DNA from: Mediterranea sp. (in: CFB group bacteria)
GTDB taxonomy: Bacteria > Bacteroidota > Bacteroidia > Bacteroidales > Bacteroidaceae
NCBI GenBank assembly: GCA_031287715.1
Contig: JAITSN010000020.1
Span: 22,085-86,084, forward strand
Direction: 5' to 3'
DNA: 64,000 nt
Positions 24,896-34,121 of this stretch are shown in pieces (the first letter of the stretch is position 1; every line of letters starts with the position of its first letter). The notes under the pieces are model-generated. The model saw only the letters and a program-made list of their open reading frames with translations. It was not told the origin of the DNA and searched no databases. The translations under genes were made by a program, and so were the position numbers.

Positions 24896-26323
24896 ATGAC
24901 TGAAAAAAATAAGAATGGGCAGAATGAACCTCAAACGCTGTTTGATAAAATATGGAACGCCCATATAGTGGCTAAAGTGGAAGACGGACCCACGCAATTG
25001 TATATCGACAGGCTTTACTGTCATGAAGTAACCACCCCGCAGGCTTTCGCAGGGCTGCGCCGGCGGGGCATCCGATGCCTCCGCCCGGAAAAAATCTATT
25101 GCATGCCCGACCATAATACGCCGACGCACAACCAGGACAAACCGATCGAAGACCCCATATCCAAAACACAGGTGGATACCCTGGCCCAAAATGCGGCAGA
25201 CTTCGGCCTGAACCATTTCGGGATGATGCACCCCAAGAATGGAATCATCCATGTGGTTGGCCCGGAAAGAGGATTGACCCTGCCGGGGATGACCATTGTG
25301 TGCGGCGACTCCCACACTTCGACCCACGGAGCAATGGGAGCGGTGGCCTTTGGCATCGGCACCAGCGAGGTGGAGATGGTGATGGCTTCGCAATGTGTTC
25401 TCCAGGCCAAGCCGAAAACCATGCGGATTGCCGTTGAAGGCAAGCCGGGCCGGGGAGTCACAGCCAAAGACATGGCACTTTATATCATAGCCCGGATGAC
25501 GACCGGCGGCGCCACCGGATACTTTGTGGAATACGCAGGAGAGGCCGTACGCAACTTATCTATGGAAGGACGCCTGACCCTTTGCAACCTGAGCATCGAG
25601 ATGGGCGCGCGTGGCGGAATGATCGCCCCCGATGAGGTGACGGCAGATTACATCAAAGGCCGCGAGTATGCTCCGGCCGGTGCGGACTGGGATAAAGCCG
25701 TGGCGTATTGGAAAACATTGAAGACAGACGAAGGCGCGTCGTTCGATGAAGACATCGTCCTACAGGCCAAAGATATTGAGCCGATGATTACCTATGGAAC
25801 AAACCCGGGCATGGGCATGGGGATCACCGGCCGTATCCCCGCAATGGAAAGCGTGCCCGAAACCGGCCGCATCTCCTACGCCAAGTCGTTGGAATATATG
25901 GGATTCAAAGCCGGCGAGTCGTTGATAGGAAAGAAGGTCGACTACGTATTCCTGGGTTCTTGCACCAACGGGCGCATCGAAGACTTCCGCGACTTTGCCG
26001 CTTTGGTGAAAGGCAAAAAGAAAGCGGATGGCCTTGTGGCCTGGCTCGTTCCGGGGTCGTGGATGGTAGACGCCCAAATAAAAGAAGAAGGGCTGGATAA
26101 GATTTTGGCGGAAGCCGGCTTTGAACTTCGCCAGCCGGGCTGCTCGGCTTGTCTGGCTATGAACGACGACAAAATACCTGCGGGGAAATATGCCGTGTCT
26201 ACCTCAAACAGAAACTTTGAAGGCAGGCAAGGGCCGGGCGCGCGCACGTTGCTGGCCAGTCCGCCGGTAGCCGCCGCCGCCGCCGTAACAGGAGTTATAA
26301 CCGACCCGAGAACATTAAAATAA
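24896..26323 (+). CDS. leuC: 3-isopropylmalate dehydratase large subunit
   Basis: A 475-residue aconitase-family subunit carrying the 4Fe-4S cluster; the Cys ligands lie in GSCTNGR and in GCSACLAMN (two Cys). The start at 24896 (MTEKNKNG) is preferred over a frame opening inside leuA, because it gives the usual N-terminus [10 protein letters not shown] soon after. It works as a heterodimer with LeuD, encoded 8 bases downstream. Confidence 0.95.
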   Translation: MTEKNKNGQNEPQTLFDKIWNAHIVAKVEDGPTQLYIDRLYCHEVTTPQAFAGLRRRGIRCLRPEKIYCMPDHNTPTHNQDKPIEDPISKTQVDTLAQNAADFGLNHFGMMHPKNGIIHVVGPERGLTLPGMTIVCGDSHTSTHGAMGAVAFGIGTSEVEMVMASQCVLQAKPKTMRIAVEGKPGRGVTAKDMALYIIARMTTGGATGYFVEYAGEAVRNLSMEGRLTLCNLSIEMGARGGMIAPDEVTADYIKGREYAPAGADWDKAVAYWKTLKTDEGASFDEDIVLQAKDIEPMITYGTNPGMGMGITGRIPAMESVPETGRISYAKSLEYMGFKAGESLIGKKVDYVFLGSCTNGRIEDFRDFAALVKGKKKADGLVAWLVPGSWMVDAQIKEEGLDKILAEAGFELRQPGCSACLAMNDDKIPAGKYAVSTSNRNFEGRQGPGARTLLASPPVAAAAAVTGVITDPRTLK

Positions 26324-26331
26324 GAATCATC

Positions 26332-26925
26332 ATGAAAGAGAAATTCAACATACTGACATCCACTTGCGTGCCGCTCCCATTGGAGAACATAGATACCGAC
26401 CAGATCATCCCTGCACGCTTCCTGAAAGCTACGACAAAAGAAGGCTTCGGCGACAACCTGTTTCGCGACTGGCGCTACGACAAGCAAGGAAACAAGGTCG
26501 GATCCTTCGTTTTGAACAATCCGGTTTACGGCGGAAAGATACTTGTTGGCGGCAAGAACTTCGGTTCGGGATCAAGCCGCGAGCACGCCGCCTGGGCCAT
26601 AGCCGGCCACGGCTTCCGCGTGGTGGTATCGAGCTTCTTTGCCGATATATTCCGCAACAACGCCCTGAACAACTTTGTGCTTCCGGTGATGGTTAGCGAC
26701 GCGTTCCTGTCGGAACTGTTCGAAACCATCAACAAAAACCCCAAAGCCGAAGTAGAGGTAAACCTCCCCCTACAAACCATAACAAACAGATCAACAGCCG
26801 GGAGCGAACGGTTTGAAATCAACGCCTACAAAAAGCATTGCTTAGAAAACGGGCTGGACGACATCGACTTCCTGCTGACCAACAAAGACAAGATAGAGGC
26901 ATGGGAAGAAAAAGCGTTAAAATAG
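26332..26925 (+). CDS. leuD: 3-isopropylmalate dehydratase small subunit
   Basis: A 197-residue swivel-domain subunit of isopropylmalate isomerase. NIDTDQIIPARFL at the N-terminus and GKNFGSGSSREHAAWAI are the substrate-binding signatures. Its 3' end overlaps the start of the next gene by 25 bases, suggesting translational coupling. Confidence 0.95.
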   Translation: MKEKFNILTSTCVPLPLENIDTDQIIPARFLKATTKEGFGDNLFRDWRYDKQGNKVGSFVLNNPVYGGKILVGGKNFGSGSSREHAAWAIAGHGFRVVVSSFFADIFRNNALNNFVLPVMVSDAFLSELFETINKNPKAEVEVNLPLQTITNRSTAGSERFEINAYKKHCLENGLDDIDFLLTNKDKIEAWEEKALK

Positions 26926-28433
26926 AACTCATGGACACAACACTCCGCGACGGCGAGCAAACCAGCGGAGTGTCTTTCGTTCCACACGAAAAACTGATGA
27001 TAGCACGTCTGCTTCTGGAAGAACTGAAAGTAGACCGCATCGAAGTTGCCTCGGCGCGGGTTTCTGACGGCGAATTTGATGCCGTAAAGATGATTTGCGA
27101 CTGGGCCGCCCGCAGAAACATCCTGCAACGGGTGGAGGTCTTGGGATTTATTGACGGGCGGACTTCATTGGAATGGATCCAGCAAGCAGGCTGCCGTGTG
27201 ATCAACCTGCTGTGCAAAGGATCATTGAAGCATTGCACCTGCCAGCTGAGAAAGACACCGGACGAACATACGGCAGGCATCATCGACGTTGTTCGCTATG
27301 CCGACGAAATGGACATTGACGTAAATGTCTACCTGGAAGACTGGAGCAACGGAATGAAACATTCCCCCGAATATGTGTTCCAGCTGATGGACGCACTCAA
27401 AGACACGGCCGTCAAACGGTTTATGCTGCCCGATACCCTGGGAGTGCTCAATCCGCTGGAAGTAATAGAATATATGCGCAAGATGATCAAGCGCTATCCC
27501 GATAAACACTTCGATTTCCATGCACACAACGACTATGACCTGGCAGTGAGCAACACACTTGCAGCCGTACTGAGCGGCGCCAGAGGGCTGCACACCACAA
27601 TCAACGGGCTGGGCGAGCGGGCCGGCAACGCACCGCTGGCAAGCGTGCAAGCCATCCTGAAAGACCACTTCAACGCGGTGACGAGTATCGACGAAAGCTG
27701 CTTGAACGATGTGAGCCGGGTGGTTGAATCCTACTCCGGTGTGATCATCCCGGCCAATAAACCGATCGTAGGAGAAAGCGTCTTCACACAAGTTGCCGGC
27801 ATACATGCCGATGGAGACAATAAAAGCAACCTGTACTACAACGACCTGCTACCGGAACGCTTTGGACGCATACGCGAATATGCGCTTGGAAAAACATCGG
27901 GAAAGGCAAACATACGCAAGAACTTGGAAAGCCTCGGCCTTGAACTGGACGAAGAATCCATGAGCCGGGTAACCGAACGCATCATCGAGCTGGGAGACAA
28001 AAAAGAACTCGTAACAAAAGAAGATCTGCCCTACATCATCTCCGACGTCCTCAAGAGCGAAACAATGGGCTGTAAAGTTAGGCTGAAAAGCTACTTTGTA
28101 ACCCTGGCGCACCGGTTGCGCCCGATGGCAACACTGAGCATAGAGATCGACGGCAAACTGTATGAAGAAAGCTCGTCCGGCGACGGACAATACGATGCCT
28201 TTGTCCGTGCCTTGCGGAAAGTGTACAAAGTAACGCTGAACCGCAAATTCCCCATGCTGATCAATTATGTGGTCAATATCCCGCCAGGAGGAAGGACGGA
28301 TGCTTTTGTGCAGACGGTCATCACCTGGAGCTACAAAGACAAAGTCTTCCGTACGCGCGGGCTGGATGCCGACCAAACAGGAGCAGCCATAAAAGCCACC
28401 ATTAAAATGCTCAACATAATAGAAGAATATTAA
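26901..28433 (+). CDS. second alpha-isopropylmalate/citramalate-type synthase
   Basis: A 510-residue LeuA/CimA/homocitrate-synthase family enzyme with [16 protein letters not shown] near the N-terminus and [15 protein letters not shown] as the metal motif. It ends in a LeuA-dimer regulatory domain. It is clearly divergent from LeuA in the same operon. The family includes (R)-citramalate synthase, which opens a pyruvate route to isoleucine using the same LeuCDB enzymes, so citramalate synthase is the best guess; the sequence alone does not settle it. The start at 26901 is chosen because K-S-V-K-I-E-L before MDTT looks like the natural first strand. A start at 26931 would avoid the overlap with leuD. 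Confidence 0.8.
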   Translation: MGRKSVKIELMDTTLRDGEQTSGVSFVPHEKLMIARLLLEELKVDRIEVASARVSDGEFDAVKMICDWAARRNILQRVEVLGFIDGRTSLEWIQQAGCRVINLLCKGSLKHCTCQLRKTPDEHTAGIIDVVRYADEMDIDVNVYLEDWSNGMKHSPEYVFQLMDALKDTAVKRFMLPDTLGVLNPLEVIEYMRKMIKRYPDKHFDFHAHNDYDLAVSNTLAAVLSGARGLHTTINGLGERAGNAPLASVQAILKDHFNAVTSIDESCLNDVSRVVESYSGVIIPANKPIVGESVFTQVAGIHADGDNKSNLYYNDLLPERFGRIREYALGKTSGKANIRKNLESLGLELDEESMSRVTERIIELGDKKELVTKEDLPYIISDVLKSETMGCKVRLKSYFVTLAHRLRPMATLSIEIDGKLYEESSSGDGQYDAFVRALRKVYKVTLNRKFPMLINYVVNIPPGGRTDAFVQTVITWSYKDKVFRTRGLDADQTGAAIKATIKMLNIIEEY

Positions 28434-28450
28434 ATAATTCAAGAATAACG

Positions 28451-29521
28451 ATGAAATTGAATATTGCTGTCCTGCCGGGCGACGGAATCGGTCCCGAAAT
28501 AGTCAACGTAGCACTGGATGTTACGGTTGCAGTGTGTGAGAAATTCGGCCACGGGTTGAACTACGCCCACGGCATTTGCGGCGCTGCGGCGATCGACCGG
28601 GTAGGCAATCCCTATCCGGAAGAAACACATGAACTGTGTATGAAAAGCGACGCCGTGCTGTTTGGCGCAGTGGGCGACCCGAAGTTCGACAACGACCCGC
28701 TGGCCAAAGTACGTCCCGAACAAGGCTTGCTGGCCATGCGCAAACGTCTGGGACTGTATGCAAACATCCGTCCGGTAACCACGTTCGAATCCCTGCTTCA
28801 TAAATCGCCGCTGCGTGCCGACCTGGTAAGAGGCGCAGACTTTATGTGCATCCGCGAGCTGACCGGGGGCATGTACTTCGGCCGCCCGCAAGGCCGTTCG
28901 GAAGATGGAAATACGGCTTACGATACGTGTGTGTACAGTCGCGAAGAAGTAGAACGCATCGTTACGCTGGCTTATGAATATGCCATGAAGCGCCGGAAAA
29001 AAGTCACAATCGTAGATAAAGCCAACGTGTTGGCAACCTCCCGCTTGTGGCGCGAAGTAGCCAAAGGAATCGCCCCGAAGTACCCCGAAGTAGAAACCGA
29101 ATACATGTTTGTAGACAATGCGGCCATGCGGCTGATTCAATGGCCGGCTTCGTTTGACGTCATGGTTACCGAAAATATGTTCGGCGACATCTTGACCGAC
29201 GAAGCCTCGGTCATTACCGGCTCCATGGGATTGTTGCCATCCGCTTCCATCGGAACCCATACTTCCGTATTCGAACCGATTCACGGCTCATGGCCGCAGG
29301 CGGCTGGGCAAGACATAGCCAACCCGCTGGCCACGGTATTGTCGGCTGCGATGATGTTCGATTACGCATTCGGTTTGAAAGCCGAAGCCGGCCTGATCCG
29401 CAAGGCTGTAGACGCTTCAATGGCGGCCAATATACGTACGCGGGACATTCAAATAGAGGGTGAGAAATCTTACTCTACCTCCGAATTGGGGAAATGGATC
29501 GTTGATTATATAAAAGCATAA
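28451..29521 (+). CDS. leuB: 3-isopropylmalate dehydrogenase
   Basis: A 356-residue NAD-dependent beta-decarboxylating dehydrogenase, the last operon-encoded step to 2-oxoisocaproate. The N-terminus is [13 protein letters not shown]. Substrate and metal sites are in [14 protein letters not shown] and in [25 protein letters not shown]. The C-terminal [18 protein letters not shown] binds NAD. The length is normal. No strong terminator is seen after it; 29522-29736 is AT-rich leader DNA with nothing definite. Confidence 0.95.
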   Translation: MKLNIAVLPGDGIGPEIVNVALDVTVAVCEKFGHGLNYAHGICGAAAIDRVGNPYPEETHELCMKSDAVLFGAVGDPKFDNDPLAKVRPEQGLLAMRKRLGLYANIRPVTTFESLLHKSPLRADLVRGADFMCIRELTGGMYFGRPQGRSEDGNTAYDTCVYSREEVERIVTLAYEYAMKRRKKVTIVDKANVLATSRLWREVAKGIAPKYPEVETEYMFVDNAAMRLIQWPASFDVMVTENMFGDILTDEASVITGSMGLLPSASIGTHTSVFEPIHGSWPQAAGQDIANPLATVLSAAMMFDYAFGLKAEAGLIRKAVDASMAANIRTRDIQIEGEKSYSTSELGKWIVDYIKA

Positions 29522-29736
29522 GTATGCTTTCTGTGAAGCATTTTATTGCCGGTTTCAACTGCGTGTACAACGCTCATTTGAAAGACTTTTAAGTTTTTCT
29601 ATATCGCCTATGCAAAAAATATGAACGAAAATGTTGTGTATATAAAAAAAAAGTATGATGTTTGTAACGCCAATTGTATTTTAAATAAATACAGATGGAA
29701 TAAAGAATAAAAAACGCCTTAAAACCGGTAAATTAA

Positions 29737-30195
29737 ATGAGTGATTCAGAAAATAGAAAACAAGGGAGGCCTCCTAAAAAGTATCCCTACAATATTAGGG
29801 ATAAGCAGGAGAAAAAGGCAGCTTACAGAACCTTAATCAGGCCTGAGCTGGCAGATGAGTTGTATGACAAGATCATGGAGATTGTCATTATGCAGAAAAA
29901 GTATAGAGATCCTGATTATTCGGCAAAAGCCTTGGCGAAAGAGTTGAAAACCAATACTCGCTATTTGTCGGCAGTAGTAAATTCACGCTTCGGAATGAAT
30001 TATTCCTGCTTGTTGAACAAGTACAGAGTACAGGATGCTTTACACTTGTTGACCGATAAAAGATACCTGGATAGAAATGTGGAAGAGATCAGTGCAATGG
30101 TTGGCTTTGCCAATCGCCAGTCTTTCTATGCCGCTTTTTATAAAAACATGGGTGACACACCCAACGGGTATCGTAGAAAAAACGCAAAGAAATAA
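29737..30195 (+). CDS. small AraC-type helix-turn-helix DNA-binding protein
   Basis: A 152-residue protein. The basic N-terminus (RKQGRPPKKYPY) resembles an AT-hook-like GRP motif. The C-terminal two thirds is an AraC double helix-turn-helix: SAKALAKELKTNTRYLSAVVN (first HTH) and VEEISAMVGFANRQSFYAAFYKNMGDTPNGYR (second HTH, with the family's F-Y-x-x-F-x-K-x-x-G-x-x-P-x-x-Y-R). There is no ligand-binding domain, so it is probably controlled at expression level or acts with a partner. It has a terminator directly after it and looks monocistronic. Targets are unknown. Confidence 0.85.
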   Translation: MSDSENRKQGRPPKKYPYNIRDKQEKKAAYRTLIRPELADELYDKIMEIVIMQKKYRDPDYSAKALAKELKTNTRYLSAVVNSRFGMNYSCLLNKYRVQDALHLLTDKRYLDRNVEEISAMVGFANRQSFYAAFYKNMGDTPNGYRRKNAKK

Positions 30196-30220
30196 TAAAC
30201 TGTGTGTTTAGTGAAAGAAA

Positions 30221-30256
30221 AAGGAACTATCCCGAAAGGGGTGCTTCCTTTTTTTG
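30221..30256 (+). terminator. terminator after the AraC-type gene
   Basis: AAGGAAC (30221-30227) pairs with the GCTTCCTT region (30243-30250), with an inner ATCCC/GGGGT, followed by a long T-run. Confidence 0.8.
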
Positions 30257-30303
30257 TTTTAGGAACTATCGTGTTTGTGGAATGAAAAAATATCGGCGTT
30301 TTG

Positions 30304-30969
30304 ATGGAACCGAATGAAGTATTAAAAGAAATCGAAGCACAACTTCGTCTGGTAATGAACGGAGTTGCCTCTCAAATCATGCGTGAGAACGGGTTGGTAT
30401 ATAAGCTCAACTTTGGAGTAGAACTTCCACGCATAAAAATGATTGCCGCCGGATACGAGAAAAACCATGCGCTTGCCCAGGCGCTTTGGAAAGAAGACGT
30501 CAGGGAGTTTAAGATCCTGGCAGGAATGTTGCAACCCGTCGATACGTTCTATCATGAGATTGCAGACATCTGGGTAGAAGATATCCGGAATATTGAAATA
30601 GCCGAGCTGACCGCCATGAACCTCTTACAGCATTTGCCTTATGCTCCGGCAAAAACGTTTCAATGGATAGCCGGCGAAAAAGAATATGTACAGGTCGCCG
30701 GATACCAAACAATAGCCCGTCTGTTGATGAAAAAGGGAAGCATGACGGAAAGAGCTTCTTCCGAACTGCTTGACCAGGCGGTGACAGCTGTACTCTCGGG
30801 TAGCTATCACGTACGGAATTCGGCCCTGCTGGCCATTCGTAAATATATGCAATACAGCCAGGATAATGCTTTTCGTGTATGCCGCATGGTGGAACATTAT
30901 GCCGGGTCGGAAAATGAAATGGAACGTATGCTTTACGACGCGGCAAAAGAAGAAGCCGCGAATTTCTGA
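30304..30969 (+). CDS. AlkD-like HEAT-repeat protein (DNA alkylation repair family)
   Basis: A 221-residue all-helical protein. N-terminal features (NFGVELPRIKMIAAGY, then ALWKEDVREFKILAGML) resemble the HEAT-like repeats of AlkD/AlkC DNA glycosylases, where the chain wraps around DNA. I could not confirm the catalytic Asp or Trp positions, so it may be a non-catalytic family member. The start at 30304 is an ATG; the TTG just before it is not needed. A strong terminator follows 75 bases downstream. Confidence 0.65.
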   Translation: MEPNEVLKEIEAQLRLVMNGVASQIMRENGLVYKLNFGVELPRIKMIAAGYEKNHALAQALWKEDVREFKILAGMLQPVDTFYHEIADIWVEDIRNIEIAELTAMNLLQHLPYAPAKTFQWIAGEKEYVQVAGYQTIARLLMKKGSMTERASSELLDQAVTAVLSGSYHVRNSALLAIRKYMQYSQDNAFRVCRMVEHYAGSENEMERMLYDAAKEEAANF

Positions 30970-31043
30970 GAATGGCCGTCTTGATCGGAAATATTGTTTT
31001 TCTCATCATCGCTTCTATATATAATGTATATGTGTTTTTTAAA

Positions 31044-31086
31044 AGCGGCTCATTAAAGATTGGTTTAATGAGCCGCTCTGTTTTTC
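31044..31086 (+). terminator. terminator after the AlkD-like gene
   Basis: A perfect 14-bp stem (AGCGGCTCATTAAA with TTTAATGAGCCGCT, loop GATTGG) is followed by CTGTTTTT. Confidence 0.9.
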
Positions 31087-31120
31087 TTCCTTAATTATCA
31101 ATCAACCTGACCGTAAATAG

Positions 31121-31215
31121 AAAACATGTTTTGTAACATGGTTCCGTTCGTTGTTTCTGTATACTTTAATTTATAATTTGCGACCGCTTAAAAAAAAGTA
31201 TGTGAAAAAACATAC
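31121..31215 (+). promoter_or_regulatory. candidate promoter and operator of the EF-G paralogue
   Basis: TTG (31151-31153), 19 nt and ATAATTTG (31173-31180) resemble the promoter consensus with a weak -7 box. A perfect 12-bp palindrome AAAACATGTTTT (31121-31132) lies about 55-65 bases upstream of the predicted start, where an activator could bind. Just after the predicted start, GTATGT (31198-31203) and ACATAC (31210-31215) form a small 5' hairpin. Confidence 0.4.
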
Positions 31216-31244
31216 CGATTGTCTCATTTTAAATCTTGGATACA

Positions 31245-33401
31245 ATGAAAGTTTATCAAACAAATGAAATCAAGAACATCGCCCTGTTGGGCAGTTCCGG
31301 CTCTGGGAAAACTACTCTCGTAGAAGCTATGCTCTTCGAGAGTAGTGTTATAAAACGTCGCGGGACAATAGCCGCCAAGAATACGGTAAGCGATTACTTC
31401 CCCGTAGAGCAAGAGTATGGATACTCTGTCTTTTCGACCGTTCTTCACGTGGAATGGAACAACAAAAAGCTGAATATCATAGATTGTCCGGGTTCGGACG
31501 ACTTTGTTGGAGGCACAGTAACCGCTTTAAATGTGACCGACACAGGAATTATCCTGCTCAACGGCCAATACGGCATGGAGGTCGGCACGCAAAACCACTT
31601 CCGTTATACCGGAAAACTTGGCAAACCGGTCATTTTCTTAGTCAACCAGCTGGATAATGACAAATGCGATTACGATAACATATTGGAGCAACTCAAAGAA
31701 GCCTACGGCTCCAAAATCGTTCCCATCCAATATCCCATTAAAACCGGCCCGGATTTCAACGCATTGATTGACGTGCTGCTGATGAAAAAATACTCATGGA
31801 AGCCCGAAGGCGGCGTTCCGCTTATCGAAGAGATTCCTGCCGAAGAGATGGACAAAGCCACCGAAATGCACAAAGCATTAGTGGAAGCGGCAGCAGAGAA
31901 CGATGAACAGTTGATGGAGAAATTCTTCGAACAGGAATCACTAAGCGAAGATGAAATGCGCGAAGGCATCCGCAAAGGGCTGATCTCACGCGGCATGTTC
32001 CCCGTATTCTGCGTATGTGCCGGAAAAGATATGGGCGTACGCCGTTTGATGGAATTTCTGGGTAACGTAGTACCTTTCGTATCCGATATGCCTAAAGTGG
32101 CGAACGCTACCGGAAAAGAGATCACCCCCGACCCCAAAGGACCTGCCTCGCTTTACTTCTTCAAAACAAGCGTAGAGCCGCATATCGGCGAAGTATCATA
32201 CTTCAAAGTGATGAGCGGATCCGTCAAAGAAGGCGACGACTTGCTGAACGCCGACCGCGGATCGAAAGAACGCATGGCGCAACTCTATGTCGTAGCAGGT
32301 GGAAACCGCATAAAAACAGAACAGTTGGAAGCCGGAGACATCGGAGCGGCAGTAAAGCTCAAAGACGTAAAGACCGGCAATACATTGAACGGAAAAGACT
32401 GCGATTACAGGTTCAACTTCATCAAATACCCCAATTCAAGATATTCGCGCGCCATCAAGCCCGAAAACGAAGCGGATGTAGAAAAAATGATGGCTATCCT
32501 GAACCGTATGCACGAAGAAGACCCGACCTGGGTCATCGAACAATCAAAAGAACTGCGCCAAACACTCGTGCACGGGCAGGGGGAATTTCATTTACGCACA
32601 CTCAAATGGCGTCTTGAAACCAACGAAAAGCTGCCGGTGAAATTTGAAGAACCCCGTATCCCTTACCGCGAAACCATCACCAAGGCCGCCCGTGCCGACT
32701 ATCGCCACAAAAAACAATCCGGCGGAGCCGGACAATTCGGCGAAGTACACCTTATCGTCGAACCCTACAAAGAAGGAACGCCCGTCCCCGACACCTATAA
32801 ATTCAACGGACAGGAGTTTAAAACCACTGTCAGAAGCACCGAAGAAATAGCATTGGATTGGGGAGGCAAACTCATATTTGTAAACAGCATCGTGGGCGGC
32901 TCCATCGACACCCGTTTCCTGCCGGCCATACTGAAAGGCGTAATGGCCCGCATGGAACAAGGCCCGCTGACCGGCTCCTACGCGCGTGACGTACGCGTCA
33001 TTGTTTACGACGGGAAGATGCATCCGGTTGACTCCAACGAAATCTCGTTCATGCTTGCCGGACGTAATGCGTTCAGCGAAGCATTCAAGAACGCCGGGCC
33101 TAAGATCCTGGAACCTATATACGACGTCGAAGTATTCGTCCCATCCGATAAAATGGGAGATGTGATGGGCGATCTCCAAGGCCGCCGCGCCATGATCATG
33201 GGCATGAGCAGCGAAAAAGGATTTGAAAAGCTGATAGCCAAAGTCCCGCTAAAAGAAATGTCCTCCTATTCAACTGCGCTTAGCTCGCTGACAGGCGGCC
33301 GCGCATCCTTCATCATGAGATTCGCAAGCTACGAGCTTGTACCGTCCGAAGTCCAAGACAAGCTGATCAAAGAATTTGAGACAAAGCAAACAGAAGAGTA
33401 A
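31245..33401 (+). CDS. EF-G paralogue (EF-G2 type) with altered GTPase motifs
   Basis: A 718-residue translation factor with the five EF-G domains. The P-loop is G16SSGSGKT23. The G3 motif reads DCPG-S84-DDF, whereas normal EF-G has DTPGHVDF, so the catalytic His is replaced by Ser. The G4 motif is N134QLD instead of NKxD. The switch I region also departs from the usual R-G-I-T-I. Gut Bacteroides carry such a second EF-G that supports translocation without GTP hydrolysis during carbon starvation (established for B. thetaiotaomicron); this protein fits that group. The start at 31245 is the first ATG; a TTG nine bases earlier is unlikely. It is monocistronic between terminators. Confidence 0.85.
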   Translation: MKVYQTNEIKNIALLGSSGSGKTTLVEAMLFESSVIKRRGTIAAKNTVSDYFPVEQEYGYSVFSTVLHVEWNNKKLNIIDCPGSDDFVGGTVTALNVTDTGIILLNGQYGMEVGTQNHFRYTGKLGKPVIFLVNQLDNDKCDYDNILEQLKEAYGSKIVPIQYPIKTGPDFNALIDVLLMKKYSWKPEGGVPLIEEIPAEEMDKATEMHKALVEAAAENDEQLMEKFFEQESLSEDEMREGIRKGLISRGMFPVFCVCAGKDMGVRRLMEFLGNVVPFVSDMPKVANATGKEITPDPKGPASLYFFKTSVEPHIGEVSYFKVMSGSVKEGDDLLNADRGSKERMAQLYVVAGGNRIKTEQLEAGDIGAAVKLKDVKTGNTLNGKDCDYRFNFIKYPNSRYSRAIKPENEADVEKMMAILNRMHEEDPTWVIEQSKELRQTLVHGQGEFHLRTLKWRLETNEKLPVKFEEPRIPYRETITKAARADYRHKKQSGGAGQFGEVHLIVEPYKEGTPVPDTYKFNGQEFKTTVRSTEEIALDWGGKLIFVNSIVGGSIDTRFLPAILKGVMARMEQGPLTGSYARDVRVIVYDGKMHPVDSNEISFMLAGRNAFSEAFKNAGPKILEPIYDVEVFVPSDKMGDVMGDLQGRRAMIMGMSSEKGFEKLIAKVPLKEMSSYSTALSSLTGGRASFIMRFASYELVPSEVQDKLIKEFETKQTEE

Positions 33402-33417
33402 CGAACCACATTCTAAT

Positions 33418-33455
33418 AAAGAAAAGGCGTTGCCAACAGGCAACGCCTTTTCTTT
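33418..33455 (+). terminator. terminator of the EF-G paralogue gene
   Basis: A 17-bp stem (AAAGAAAAGGCGTTGCC with GGCAACGCCTTTTCTTT) surrounds a 4-base loop. It has the T-run in its 3' arm and A-run in the 5' arm, so it could work in both directions. Confidence 0.9.
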
Positions 33456-33458
33456 GTA

Positions 33459-33490
33459 ATGCGGGGGCCGGCAGCTGCCGGCCCCCGCAT
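33459..33490. terminator. perfect 32-bp palindrome between convergent genes
   Basis: Half-sites ATGCGGGGGCCGGCAG and its exact complement meet without a loop at 33474/33475. It lies 11 bases after the deacetylase stop on the minus strand and 4 bases from the EF-G terminator. It has no T-run, so it may act as a transcript-stabilising 3' hairpin. Confidence 0.6.
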
Positions 33491-33501
33491 CATCCGTTAT
33501 T

Positions 33502-34110
33502 CTATAAGAGTTTGAACGCGTATCCTTGCTCTTTTAGCCACTCGATGGAGCGGGGCAGGGCGTATTTTATGTTCTTTTCGGCTTTGAGTGAGTCGTGGAA
33601 GGTTATGATGGAGCCGTTCCGGGTGTACTTTTTCACGATCTCGAAAACCTGTTCTTTATTCACTCTTTTACTGTAATCGCGGGTGACCAGATCCCACATG
33701 ACGATCTTATAATGCTTCCTGAGCAGGTGGTATTGCCCCCAACGCATACGGCCGTGTGGCGGACGGAATAGATCCGTTTTCATGGTTTCGTTCGCTTTAT
33801 CCGTATTTTCCAGGTAGCTCCTGGTTGAAAATCCAAACCCCCGGATGTGGTTGAAGGTGTGGTTGCCTATCCGGTGCCCACGCTCAACAACCATGCGGAA
33901 CGTATCGGGATACTTGCAAACATTGTCGCCTACCATAAAGAAGGTGGCTTTAATACCGGATCTATCCAGTACGTCAAGTACCCAGGGGGTGATTCCGGGG
34001 ATAGGCCCATCGTCGAAGGTCAGGTAAACGGCTTTTTCGGTGGGATCCATCCGCCAAACGGCTTTCGGGTATAGCGCCCGGATAATTTCCGGCGGTTGTT
34101 CAATAAACAT
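33502..34110 (-). CDS. polysaccharide deacetylase (NodB family)
   Basis: A 202-residue carbohydrate esterase 4-type enzyme. NodB motifs are present: TFDDGP (catalytic Asp and metal Asp), H-T-F-N-H (metal His pair), RPPHG, and the C-terminal IITFHDS with the catalytic His. No signal peptide or membrane anchor is seen, so it may be cytoplasmic or exported in an unusual way. It follows the DUF2723 membrane protein by 11 bases on the same strand, so a joint role in glycan or glycoprotein modification is a reasonable inference. Confidence 0.9.
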   Translation of the reverse strand: MFIEQPPEIIRALYPKAVWRMDPTEKAVYLTFDDGPIPGITPWVLDVLDRSGIKATFFMVGDNVCKYPDTFRMVVERGHRIGNHTFNHIRGFGFSTRSYLENTDKANETMKTDLFRPPHGRMRWGQYHLLRKHYKIVMWDLVTRDYSKRVNKEQVFEIVKKYTRNGSIITFHDSLKAEKNIKYALPRSIEWLKEQGYAFKLL

Positions 34111-34121
34111 ACTTTCTCTAA

